The notes under the pieces were generated by a model. That model worked only from the letters and a program-made list of their open reading frames with translations. It did no database searches and was not told the origin of the DNA. 14,805 nt of DNA from Candidatus Woesearchaeota archaeon (GTDB taxonomy: Archaea; Nanobdellota; Nanobdellia; Woesearchaeales; GW2011-AR4). The stretch is from NCBI GenBank assembly GCA_019323655.1, contig JAHWGX010000007.1, positions 1 through 14,805 on the forward strand, read 5' to 3'. This document shows positions 7,080 to 13,039 of the stretch, piece by piece. How positions within the stretch are numbered: the first letter of the stretch is position 1; every line of letters starts with the position of its first letter. Made by a program: the position numbers and the translations under genes.

Positions 7080-7685
7080 ATGCACAAGCTGCCAAAGTTG
7101 CCATATAGCTGCAGTTCTCTTGAGCCGCATATTGATGAAAAAACAATGGCAATTCACCATACAAAGCATCATCAGGCTTATGTGGATAAATTAAATGCGG
7201 CAATTAAAGGCACTGAATTTGAGAATATGGAAATTAAGGAGCTACTGCAAAATTTGGATAAAGTTCCTGAGAATATCAGGACAGCTGTAAGAAACAACGG
7301 CGGAGGGCACCTAAACCATTCAATGTTTTGGGAGGTAATGGGGCCTAATGCAGGAGGAGAGGCAAAAGGCGCTGTTGGAGAAGCAATTAAAAAAGAATTC
7401 GGGAGTTTTGAAAATTTTAAAGAAAAATTTACTGATGTTGCGGCAAAGGTATTTGGCTCAGGGTGGGCATGGCTTTGCATTGATAATGGAAAATTAAGCA
7501 TCAAAAGCACATCAGGGCATGACACTCCGGTAATGGAAGGGAAAACACCATTGTTGGTATTGGATGTCTGGGAACACGCATATTATGCCAAATATTTCTG
7601 GAACAGGCCCGAGTACATTAAAAACTGGTGGAATGTTGTTAACTGGGACAAAGCCAATGAATTTTTTGATGAAGCTGTGAAATAA
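7080..7685 (+). CDS. sodA: Superoxide dismutase, Fe/Mn family
   Basis: Converts superoxide to hydrogen peroxide and oxygen in the cytoplasm. 201 aa, normal length. The two-domain structure is complete: the N-terminal hairpin begins LPKLPYSCSSLEPHIDEKTM and contains IHHTKHHQAYV. Metal ligands are His26, His80 (in NNGGGHLNHSMFW), Asp162 and His166 (LDVWEHAYY); the gateway Tyr34 is present. The GGGH block is Mn-type. The second-sphere position that is Gln in Mn enzymes (NQDTP) is His147 here (SGHDTP), a variation seen in some cambialistic enzymes, so the metal cannot be assigned. The ribosome site GGGGTG (7068-7073) is six nucleotides before ATG and a TATA-like box sits at 7034-7045. Its presence means the cell meets oxygen at least at times. 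The symbol sodA is provisional. Confidence 0.95.
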   Translation: MHKLPKLPYSCSSLEPHIDEKTMAIHHTKHHQAYVDKLNAAIKGTEFENMEIKELLQNLDKVPENIRTAVRNNGGGHLNHSMFWEVMGPNAGGEAKGAVGEAIKKEFGSFENFKEKFTDVAAKVFGSGWAWLCIDNGKLSIKSTSGHDTPVMEGKTPLLVLDVWEHAYYAKYFWNRPEYIKNWWNVVNWDKANEFFDEAVK

Positions 7686-7740
7686 TAATTAAAAAATAAA
7701 ACATCAAAAATAAAAAATATACATAATAAGCACAAAGGGA

Positions 7741-7770
7741 AAAAGCAATAAAAAAAATAAAAACAAAAAA
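7741..7770 (-). terminator. Poly-T terminator after the microprotein operon
   Basis: Directly after the minus-strand stop codon at 7771-7773 the transcript strand runs into three T tracts (TTTTTT, TTTTT, TTTTTTTT) separated by one to three bases. Archaeal RNA polymerase terminates at such U-rich tracts without needing a hairpin. The site fits the end of the two-gene operon starting at 8122. Confidence 0.6.
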
Positions 7771-7884
7771 TTACCTTAATTTGCCTTCTATCCTTCTCAA
7801 TGTTTCTTCAATTGTATCAAGTTTTTCCAATATCTCCTCGTGCGGCGGTCTTTCATAGCCACGTTCATATGGCGGTCTGGGCAT
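7771..7884 (-). CDS. 37-aa microprotein sharing a tail signature with the adjacent wHTH regulator
   Basis: A 37-residue protein that starts MPRPPYERGYERPPHE and ends in a charged amphipathic helix (EILEKLDTIEETLRRIEGKLR). It has a textbook ribosome site: GGAGGTG (minus strand, 7891-7897) exactly six nucleotides before the ATG. It lies 16 nt after the membrane protein gene at 7901-8122 and runs into a T-rich terminator, so it is a genuine second cistron. The N-terminal part holds a small repeat, RPPYE and RPPHE. The PPHE (13-16) followed after four residues by KLDTIE (21-26) mirrors PPHE...KLDRIE in the tail of the regulator encoded 362 nt away, where the spacing is eleven residues, one heptad longer. 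I infer a coiled-coil partner or decoy for that regulator. Function unproven. Confidence 0.75.
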   Translation of the reverse strand: MPRPPYERGYERPPHEEILEKLDTIEETLRRIEGKLR

Positions 7885-7900
7885 AGTTCACACCTCCAGT

Positions 7901-8122
7901 TTATCTTTCAACCTGCACCATGCAACCTATAGTTAAAGTCCCCATCCAAACGGGTGCGCTTGACGGCAATATCACATTTATTGGCACTCCAAAAACTTTC
8001 AATGTTAACGCAAAAGCAACTGTAAACAATGATGAGAAAATGAAGCTGACAAAAAGAAATTTTATCCTGTTCTCAAGCCTTACAGGCAATGCGTGTGGCG
8101 GTATGTGTTTATGCAGCGGCAT
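7901..8122 (-). CDS. Small membrane protein, first gene of the micro-operon
   Basis: 73 aa. The polar N-terminus is rich in His and Pro (MPLHKHIPPHALPVRLENR). A long hydrophobic span (about 20-46, KFLFVSFIFSSLFTVAFALTL) follows, and then a less hydrophobic segment (VWMGTLTIGCMV) that may be a second partial span. The ATG at 8122 is preferred over a TTG at 8131 because GAGG (minus strand, 8132-8135) abuts the TTG but is well placed for the ATG. The opposite strand is also open across much of this stretch, but this reading has a promoter, a ribosome site, a downstream partner and a terminator. No named family is recognised. The gene is divergent from the wHTH regulator, whose putative operator sits at its transcription start; regulation by that protein is the simplest reading. 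Confidence 0.65.
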   Translation of the reverse strand: MPLHKHIPPHALPVRLENRIKFLFVSFIFSSLFTVAFALTLKVFGVPINVILPSSAPVWMGTLTIGCMVQVER

Positions 8123-8145
8123 TTTTATCAACCTCTATTTCGAGT

Positions 8146-8163
8146 TTTCTATTATAATAGAAA
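8146..8163. promoter_or_regulatory. Perfect 18-bp palindrome, putative operator
   Basis: TTTCTATTATAATAGAAA reads the same on both strands. It lies where transcription of the minus-strand micro-operon should begin, about 25 nt downstream of the TATA-like element at 8171-8181, which is where a repressor would block initiation. Winged-helix dimers of the ArsR type bind such palindromes, and the divergent gene encodes one. An 11-bp piece of the same sequence, TTTTCTATTAT, recurs in the glpX promoter region (12969-12979). Confidence 0.55.
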
Positions 8164-8170
8164 TTCAAGC

Positions 8171-8225
8171 ATATATTTAAATTTTTCGGTTTTTCTAATT
8201 AAATCGAAGAAAAGATTTTTATAGT
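8171..8225. promoter_or_regulatory. Divergent promoters of the micro-operon and the wHTH gene
   Basis: Minus strand: TTAAATATAT at 8171-8180 for the membrane-protein/microprotein operon. Plus strand: TTTTTATAGT at 8216-8225, centred about 26 nt before the ATG at 8246, so the regulator mRNA is probably leaderless. A near-direct repeat of TTTCG-NN-TTTTCT occurs at 8138-8150 and 8184-8196, flanking the minus-strand box; it may be a second binding motif. Confidence 0.5.
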
Positions 8226-8245
8226 AATGTCGAAACAATACTATC

Positions 8246-8626
8246 ATGCCGCCTTTACATGATGAGGTATTCCATAAAGCCCTGGCTTCTGATGTAAGGA
8301 GACAGATACTGATAAGTTTGGCAAAAAAAGAAAGATACCTCAGCGAGATTTCCAATGAAATAAATAAAAAACCGCAGACAGTGGATTTTCATCTCAGTTT
8401 ATTGGAAGAAATCGGTTTAATAGAAAGTGAATGGAAAGAAGGAAAGAAATATTATTTTTTAAAGGACAGAAGAATTTTGGATTTTCTTAGGGAAAGAAAA
8501 CCTGTACCATTGCATTTAAGGCCCAAGCCTCCGCATGAAATTGTAATCGATGCATGGGATGATCTTTCAAAGAAATTAGACAGGATAGAGAAGAAGATTG
8601 ATAAGCTGGTTAACAAGCAAAAATGA
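8246..8626 (+). CDS. ArsR-like winged helix-turn-helix regulator with a coiled-coil tail
   Basis: 126 aa. Residues about 5-75 form an ArsR-type winged helix: HKALASDVRRQILISLAKKERYL is the first helix pair, LSEISNEINKKPQTVDFHLSLLEEIGLIES the helix-turn-helix with recognition helix, and WKEGKKYYFLKD the beta wing. The tail (RPKPPHEIVIDAWDD followed by LSKKLDRIEKKIDKLV) is an amphipathic helix likely to form a coiled coil. There are no Cys residues, so a classical ArsR thiol-metal site is absent; His5, His10, His49, His90 and His97 are the only soft ligands. The message looks leaderless from the TATA box at 8216-8225. It is divergent from the micro-operon, shares the PPHE/KLDxIE signature with its microprotein, and has a palindromic operator candidate beside it, so local control is likely. 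Convergent with ald, 6 nt apart. Confidence 0.85.
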   Translation: MPPLHDEVFHKALASDVRRQILISLAKKERYLSEISNEINKKPQTVDFHLSLLEEIGLIESEWKEGKKYYFLKDRRILDFLRERKPVPLHLRPKPPHEIVIDAWDDLSKKLDRIEKKIDKLVNKQK

Positions 8627-8632
8627 GTCCTG

Positions 8633-9745
8633 TTAAACCAGTTCTCTCCAGTCCTTGAACCTGTCCGTCATCCCAAAAAATTCTGCTACAGGCCTGTAGG
8701 TTATGAAACCTTTGCAGGTATTTAGCCCTTTTGCAAAGCCTTTGTCTTCTTTTAACGCGCTGATTCCCAGTTCCGCGAGTTTAAGTGTGTAAGGCAAAGT
8801 TGCGTTTGTAAGCGCAATAGTTGATGTTTTTGGATACGCTCCAGGCATGTTTGTGACGCAGTAATGTGTCACGCCGTGCTTTGCATAAACGGGATCCGAA
8901 TGCTTTGTTGGCTTTGAGGTTTCGATGCATCCTCCTTGGTCAATGCTGACATCAACTATCACAGAACCTGGCTGCATTTTTTTTACCATTTCTTCTGTAA
9001 CGACAATTGGCGCTTTTGCTCCGGGAAGCAAGACAGCTCCCACAACCAGGTCCGCATCTTTCACATGGTTTGCTATGTTCTCCGGGCTGGACAAAACAAC
9101 ATTAATGCCCTGGCCAATTTCCTGCTTTAATTCTTTCTCTTTTTCCATAAACAGCGTAAACAAGTAAACATCTGAGCCCATGCCGTATGCATTTTTTGCA
9201 GCATGCTTCCCGACAATTCCGTCTCCGATAATAACCGCCTTCCCGTATTTTTTTCCCAAGACAGAGCCAAGCTGCATGCCTTTCCCGTTGCTGGATTTAG
9301 CAAGGTAATAGCTGCCCATTGTAACAGACATGTTTCCGGCTATTGCAGACATAGGAGCCAGTAAGGGCAGTTTTCCTGAATCATCTTCTACAGTTTCGTA
9401 TGCAATTGCAGCGGTTTTTTTGTCCAATAAAGCTTTAGTTAAGGACTTTACAACACCTGCAAGGTGGAAGTAGGTAAAAACAATCTGGTTTTCTTTTAAG
9501 AACTGGTATTCCTGCTCAAGAGGCTCCTTAACCTTAACCACCAAATCTGCATCCCACGCTTTTTCCTTATCAACAATTTCTGCTCCTGCATCCTTATAGT
9601 CTCCGTCAGTAAACCCTGAGTTCAGGCCGGCATTTGTCTCAACAAAAACACTGTTTCCGGCTTCAGCTAATTTTTTTGCCCCGTAGGGAGTCAAGGCAAC
9701 CCTGTTTTCCTTGTCTTTTATTTCTTTTACTACCCCTATTTTCAT
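8633..9745 (-). CDS. ald: Alanine dehydrogenase
   Basis: NAD-dependent oxidative deamination of L-alanine to pyruvate and ammonia, or the reverse. 370 aa, family length. From the chosen start the known catalytic positions fall in place: Lys73 (VKVKEP), His94 (TYFHLA) and Asp269 (VDVSIDQGG). The NAD-binding fold starts at VIIGDGIVGKHAA (171-183) with GxGxxG at 174-179. The N-terminal IGVVKEIKDKENRVALTP is the typical opening block, and the C-terminal NMPGAYPKTSTIALTNATLPY is standard. I start at the ATG at 9745, not the GTG three codons upstream, because GGAGGTG (9752-9758) overlaps the GTG and lies exactly six nucleotides before the ATG. It is the last gene of the glpX-fba-gap-ald operon, 37 nt after gap, and could feed alanine carbon into gluconeogenesis or make alanine as an electron sink. 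Confidence 0.95.
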   Translation of the reverse strand: MKIGVVKEIKDKENRVALTPYGAKKLAEAGNSVFVETNAGLNSGFTDGDYKDAGAEIVDKEKAWDADLVVKVKEPLEQEYQFLKENQIVFTYFHLAGVVKSLTKALLDKKTAAIAYETVEDDSGKLPLLAPMSAIAGNMSVTMGSYYLAKSSNGKGMQLGSVLGKKYGKAVIIGDGIVGKHAAKNAYGMGSDVYLFTLFMEKEKELKQEIGQGINVVLSSPENIANHVKDADLVVGAVLLPGAKAPIVVTEEMVKKMQPGSVIVDVSIDQGGCIETSKPTKHSDPVYAKHGVTHYCVTNMPGAYPKTSTIALTNATLPYTLKLAELGISALKEDKGFAKGLNTCKGFITYRPVAEFFGMTDRFKDWRELV

Positions 9746-9782
9746 TATTGCCACCTCCTAAATAAGACAGAATTCCCTGTTT

Positions 9783-10799
9783 TTAAAAATTATTCACTCC
9801 CAAGGCCCTGTTTGTCATCTCTATGCTTTTCTGCCCGTCTTCAAACCCCGTTATTGCCCTTATAGCATCTATATTTTCAGGAATAACATCAGATTCCTGG
9901 TGGATTGCCTGGAGGTAAAATAATTTCTTTCCTTTAACCCCTATTCCTTCTTCCCAGACGCAGATTTCAGGCATGTCTCCCCTCAGCCTGCCTATATCCT
10001 TTGCAAACTCCATTATTTCTGCTGTTGACCTTACACGCTCTGCATTTCTTACAACCCTTATTCTGGTTGTCTCTCTGAAGATATCCAGAATTTCAGGAAC
10101 AGATGCCTCTTTTTTCAAGTCAACTATTAAGCTGTGCATGTGCATCAAAGTCGTGGGAACAGACAGTGCTGTCGTAAATATGTTTATATCATGCAATACT
10201 GTTTTGACATCCGGGCCGTGATGGGATGGCAGCTCTAAGACAGGAACGACTGCGTTTATAGGGCCGTGGTATATGTCCCACGGGTCTGCTGCTCGCCTCA
10301 CCATTGTTGCATGGACGCTTTCAACCCCGTACTTCTCATGTATCGGGCACAAAGTCCTGCATAAGCCTGTTGTGTTGCAGCTCACAACCCTCACATAATT
10401 TTTGTTTAAAGCCTCATTATAATTGCATTGCGCAGTGAAGCTGGCCTCTCCAACCTCAGCCTTTTCCCCTCCTTGGAATATTGCTTTTACCTTTTTTGGC
10501 AAATAATATTTTTCCTTGTTTTCCTTGCCGACTTTTTTTGGCGTACAATCAACTGCAACATCCACTTTTTCCAGCAAATCGTTTACATCCCCTAAGGGTT
10601 CAATGTTATTTTTAGTGAAGTCTTCCGCACCGTCCATTGCAAATATCTTAAAACCTTTTTTCTTTGCAATCTCCATTCTGTAATTGTAGGTATGCCCTGT
10701 TACACCCATCAACTCCATATCATCCTGCAATGCAACAGCATCCGCAATCCTTTTTCCTATTGTTCCATAGCCTATTACTCCTACTTTTATTTTTGTCAT
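9783..10799 (-). CDS. gap: Type II (archaeal) glyceraldehyde-3-phosphate dehydrogenase
   Basis: Phosphorylating NAD(P)-dependent enzyme that interconverts glyceraldehyde-3-phosphate and 1,3-bisphosphoglycerate; in archaea it mostly works in the gluconeogenic direction. 338 aa. The Rossmann motif is VGVIGYGTIGKRIADA (6-21), and the catalytic cysteine is Cys141 in VSCNTTGLCR (139-148). The archaeal blocks VRRAADPWDIYHGPINA and LPSHHGPDV (probable catalytic His region) are present, and the length matches archaeal homologues. It is the archaeal kind, unlike the bacterial-type aldolase and phosphatase upstream. GGAGG lies five nucleotides before the ATG. It is third in the operon, 37 nt after fba and 37 nt before ald. 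No kinases of glycolysis are in the window. Confidence 0.96.
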   Translation of the reverse strand: MTKIKVGVIGYGTIGKRIADAVALQDDMELMGVTGHTYNYRMEIAKKKGFKIFAMDGAEDFTKNNIEPLGDVNDLLEKVDVAVDCTPKKVGKENKEKYYLPKKVKAIFQGGEKAEVGEASFTAQCNYNEALNKNYVRVVSCNTTGLCRTLCPIHEKYGVESVHATMVRRAADPWDIYHGPINAVVPVLELPSHHGPDVKTVLHDINIFTTALSVPTTLMHMHSLIVDLKKEASVPEILDIFRETTRIRVVRNAERVRSTAEIMEFAKDIGRLRGDMPEICVWEEGIGVKGKKLFYLQAIHQESDVIPENIDAIRAITGFEDGQKSIEMTNRALGVNNF

Positions 10800-10836
10800 T
10801 TTAACCTCCGACTGTTTTGTTTTTGCATTAAAGTCA

Positions 10837-11964
10837 TCAGCCCTTAAGGCATTCCCTTACTATAGAAGCGCTGTTTTCCGCTTTGAATGCCTTTATGTGG
10901 TCGCATGCCGCTTCATAGGATTTTTCCTCTATTTCTTGTTTGCACTCAGCAGACATAGCATATATCCTGTCAAAGAATGCCTTTGGCGCGTGCTTCCCGT
11001 TCTTGCCGAATACTTCCTCAGGCTTTTTGCCGGGAATTGGCTTGTTTTTTATTGTCCAGTCAAACATCTCCTGCCACAAATCATTATGATGTTTTTTTAA
11101 AGCGTCAAAAACAATATTTTGGAACAGCGTGGCAACATTTCCCTTAAGTATGTCTCCATGCGGGAATTTGTCCCTTATTATATCAAGAGGGGTTCCTGTA
11201 ATTCCATGCTGGGCAATTCTAACATCAAAGCCGTTATCCCTCAGGGCCTTGGCAACAGATTTTGTTTGCTCTACATCAATCGTTGTCTGGGCAATCTGGT
11301 TTCCTTCATCGTCGTAGATATTGCCGTGGGTTGAGCCGTTTGCTATTGCTATTAAATTTGGTTCAATGCCTGCTTCATTCAGTTTTTTAATAAAAGCAAC
11401 AGCTTCCTCAGGCTTTGTTAATACCATTCCCTCAGAGCCTGTTCTTCCGATTTCGCCTACCTCTACTTCAAGACCGAATTCCCTGCCTGCCATCTTTTCT
11501 TTTATGAATTTTCCCAGCTCTATTGTTGCCTTAATATTTGGAGCAAGCTCTTCCTCTATGGTTTCGCCTTCAAAATTAAACAAATGAGAAGCGTCTATGG
11601 CAAAGCTTGTATACCCTGCTTTTATCTGGGCAGAAATCATATTTTTAATCCACTGGATCTCTTCAACTGTACCTTCTTTTACCCCTATGTGGTCTGCATG
11701 CAAAATCCACACATCATGGCCCGCTCCATCGTTTGCTTTTTTTAGGTTCTGGGAAAAGGTGTCAGGCGTCAGCCCGGTATAGCCCACTTCGTGGTTGCAT
11801 TCTGTCCTTGCCAACTCCATAATAAGCGCTGCATCAAGGTCTTTTGCAGCTTTGAAAACATATTTTGCAACACCCAGCGTGATTCTTGGGTTGCATGCCA
11901 AAATTATGCACTTCTCATTCTTTAAAGCGTTAAAAACCTTATTTCCCGGCAATGGCTCGTTCAT
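10837..11964 (-). CDS. fba: Class II (metal-dependent) fructose-bisphosphate aldolase-like protein
   Basis: A 375-aa TIM-barrel protein of the class II ketose-bisphosphate aldolase family, expected to join DHAP and glyceraldehyde-3-phosphate into fructose-1,6-bisphosphate. Motifs in order: ILHADHIGV (87-95) with catalytic Asp91 and metal His92, FAIDASHLFN (121-130), LEVEVGEIGRTGSE (165-178) with the metal-site Glu, IAIANGSTHGNIYD (205-218) with His213, and RIAQHGITGTP (249-259) with His253. The final phosphate-binding region is KGNVATLFQN, where other members have INIDTDL. The C-terminal ~80 residues extend beyond short family members. Many archaea instead use class I (DhnA) or the bifunctional aldolase/phosphatase. 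The ATG overlaps the glpX stop (ATGA), so translation is probably coupled, which favours fructose-bisphosphate as substrate. Tagatose-bisphosphate or another ketose cannot be excluded. Confidence 0.88.
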   Translation of the reverse strand: MNEPLPGNKVFNALKNEKCIILACNPRITLGVAKYVFKAAKDLDAALIMELARTECNHEVGYTGLTPDTFSQNLKKANDGAGHDVWILHADHIGVKEGTVEEIQWIKNMISAQIKAGYTSFAIDASHLFNFEGETIEEELAPNIKATIELGKFIKEKMAGREFGLEVEVGEIGRTGSEGMVLTKPEEAVAFIKKLNEAGIEPNLIAIANGSTHGNIYDDEGNQIAQTTIDVEQTKSVAKALRDNGFDVRIAQHGITGTPLDIIRDKFPHGDILKGNVATLFQNIVFDALKKHHNDLWQEMFDWTIKNKPIPGKKPEEVFGKNGKHAPKAFFDRIYAMSAECKQEIEEKSYEAACDHIKAFKAENSASIVRECLKG

Positions 11965-12923
11965 TTTTCATCACCCTTTGAAGGAATGCTCTCATGATGG
12001 TGCGTCTCAACATACCTTATTGTTCCTGTTTTTGAGCGCATAACAAGGGAATGTGTAAGCTGGCCGTATTTTGTGAAAACAACGCCTTTAAGCAAAGGCC
12101 CGTCGCTTACTCCTGTTGCTGCAAAAACCAAATGATCCCCTTTTGCAAGATCATCAATTTTGTATACTTTGTCAATATCGAGGCCTCTTTCAATTGCCTG
12201 CTGCTTAAATTCTTCAGTATGGGGTTTTAGAATTCCCTGCATATCCCCTCCAATGCACTTCAACGCTGCTGCTGTTATTACCCCTTCAGGAGCCCCCCCA
12301 ATGCCCATCATAACATCTATACCAGAGTCTGGCATTGCGGGCGCAATTCCTGCTGATATAGTGCCGTGCTCTATCAGCCTTATTCTTGAGCCTGCCTCCC
12401 TTATCTGCCTTATCATTTCCTCATGGCGGGGCCTGTCCAGGATCATGACAGTAACCTCATCAATATCCTTGTTAAGGGCTTTCGCAATATTCTGAAGATT
12501 TTTCTTTATTGGGGCTTTTATATCAATTACTCCCTTTGCTGCAGGGCCTACTGCAAGCTGGTCCATATAGCTCCCGGGCGCATTAAGCAATGACCCTTTT
12601 GGGCCTGCTGCAAGAACTGATATTGCATTTGGCTTGCCGTTAGCAAGGTTTGAAGTGCATTCCAGCGGATCAACAGCAATGTCCATCTCAATGCCTTTTC
12701 CAGTGCCAAGCTCTTCTCCAATGTAAAGCATAGGCGCTTTGTCTTTTTCCCCCTCGCCTATTACAACCCGGCCTTTAAAATCAACATAATTAAAGCGCTT
12801 TCTCATTGCGTCAACAGCTGCCTTATCCGCTTTGTTTTTGTCGCCGTGCCCCATCCATCGCGCGCATGAAATAGCAGCAGCTTCTGTGATTCTTACAAAT
12901 TCAAGTGCAAGATTCCTATCCAA
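11961..12923 (-). CDS. glpX: Class II fructose-1,6-bisphosphatase (GlpX type)
   Basis: Removes the 1-phosphate of fructose-1,6-bisphosphate, the committed step of gluconeogenesis. 320 aa from a TTG start at 12923. Three facts choose this start over the ATG at 12938: the protein then begins MDRNLALEFVRITEAAA as GlpX proteins do; GAGGGTG (12930-12936) lies exactly six nucleotides upstream; and residues fall on the E. coli GlpX positions as I recall them (Lys29, Asp33, Glu57, Asp85, Tyr119, Glu213). Signature blocks are IGEGEKDKAPML (55-66), DIAVDPLECT (81-90) and GIGGAPEGVITAAAL (207-221). Position 89, normally Gly in DPxEGT, is Cys. This is a bacterial-type phosphatase in an archaeal genome, paired with a class II-type aldolase, which suggests the pair was acquired together. 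First gene of the operon. Confidence 0.94.
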   Translation of the reverse strand: MDRNLALEFVRITEAAAISCARWMGHGDKNKADKAAVDAMRKRFNYVDFKGRVVIGEGEKDKAPMLYIGEELGTGKGIEMDIAVDPLECTSNLANGKPNAISVLAAGPKGSLLNAPGSYMDQLAVGPAAKGVIDIKAPIKKNLQNIAKALNKDIDEVTVMILDRPRHEEMIRQIREAGSRIRLIEHGTISAGIAPAMPDSGIDVMMGIGGAPEGVITAAALKCIGGDMQGILKPHTEEFKQQAIERGLDIDKVYKIDDLAKGDHLVFAATGVSDGPLLKGVVFTKYGQLTHSLVMRSKTGTIRYVETHHHESIPSKGDEK

Positions 12924-12956
12924 AATCATCACCCTCATTAAGAAAAAACTCAGGGC

Positions 12957-13004
12957 TTATATTTAAACTTTTCTATTATCATACTTTATCATACAAAAAT
13001 AGAA
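12957..13004 (-). promoter_or_regulatory. glpX operon promoter with upstream repeats
   Basis: On the minus strand the box GTTTAAATATAA (12957-12968) predicts initiation near 12937, giving a leader of only about 14 nt that still contains the Shine-Dalgarno of the TTG start; the ATG at 12938 would then lie outside the message. Just upstream are a direct repeat TATCATAC (plus-strand 12977-12984 and 12987-12994, period 10 bp) and an enclosing inverted repeat TTCTATT/AATAGAA (12971-12977, 12998-13004). Such repeats next to the TATA/BRE are typical places for archaeal activators or repressors. Confidence 0.5.
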
Positions 13005-13006
13005 GG

Positions 13007-13030
13007 TTTTATAAATAGGCTTATAAATAT
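13007..13030 (+). promoter_or_regulatory. Two TATA-like boxes upstream of the structured RNA
   Basis: TTTTATAAATA (13007-13017) and TTATAAATAT (13021-13030) are good archaeal TATA boxes in the plus direction, predicting starts near 13038 and 13052. Either would place the long helix at 13072-13215 in the transcript. The boxes are nearly symmetrical, so use in the opposite direction for glpX is also possible. Confidence 0.45.
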
Positions 13031-13039
13031 GGGTAAAAG

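Noticed and set aside
7920..8180. Open frame of 86 codons on the plus strand opposite the 73-aa membrane protein
   Set aside because: It has no ribosome site or TATA box at a suitable distance, and runs across the palindrome and the minus-strand promoter. The opposite reading has promoter, ribosome site, downstream cistron and terminator.
12930..12938. ATG at 12938 as the glpX start
   Set aside because: It precedes the ribosome site, would lie at or outside the predicted transcript start, and adds residues not typical of GlpX.
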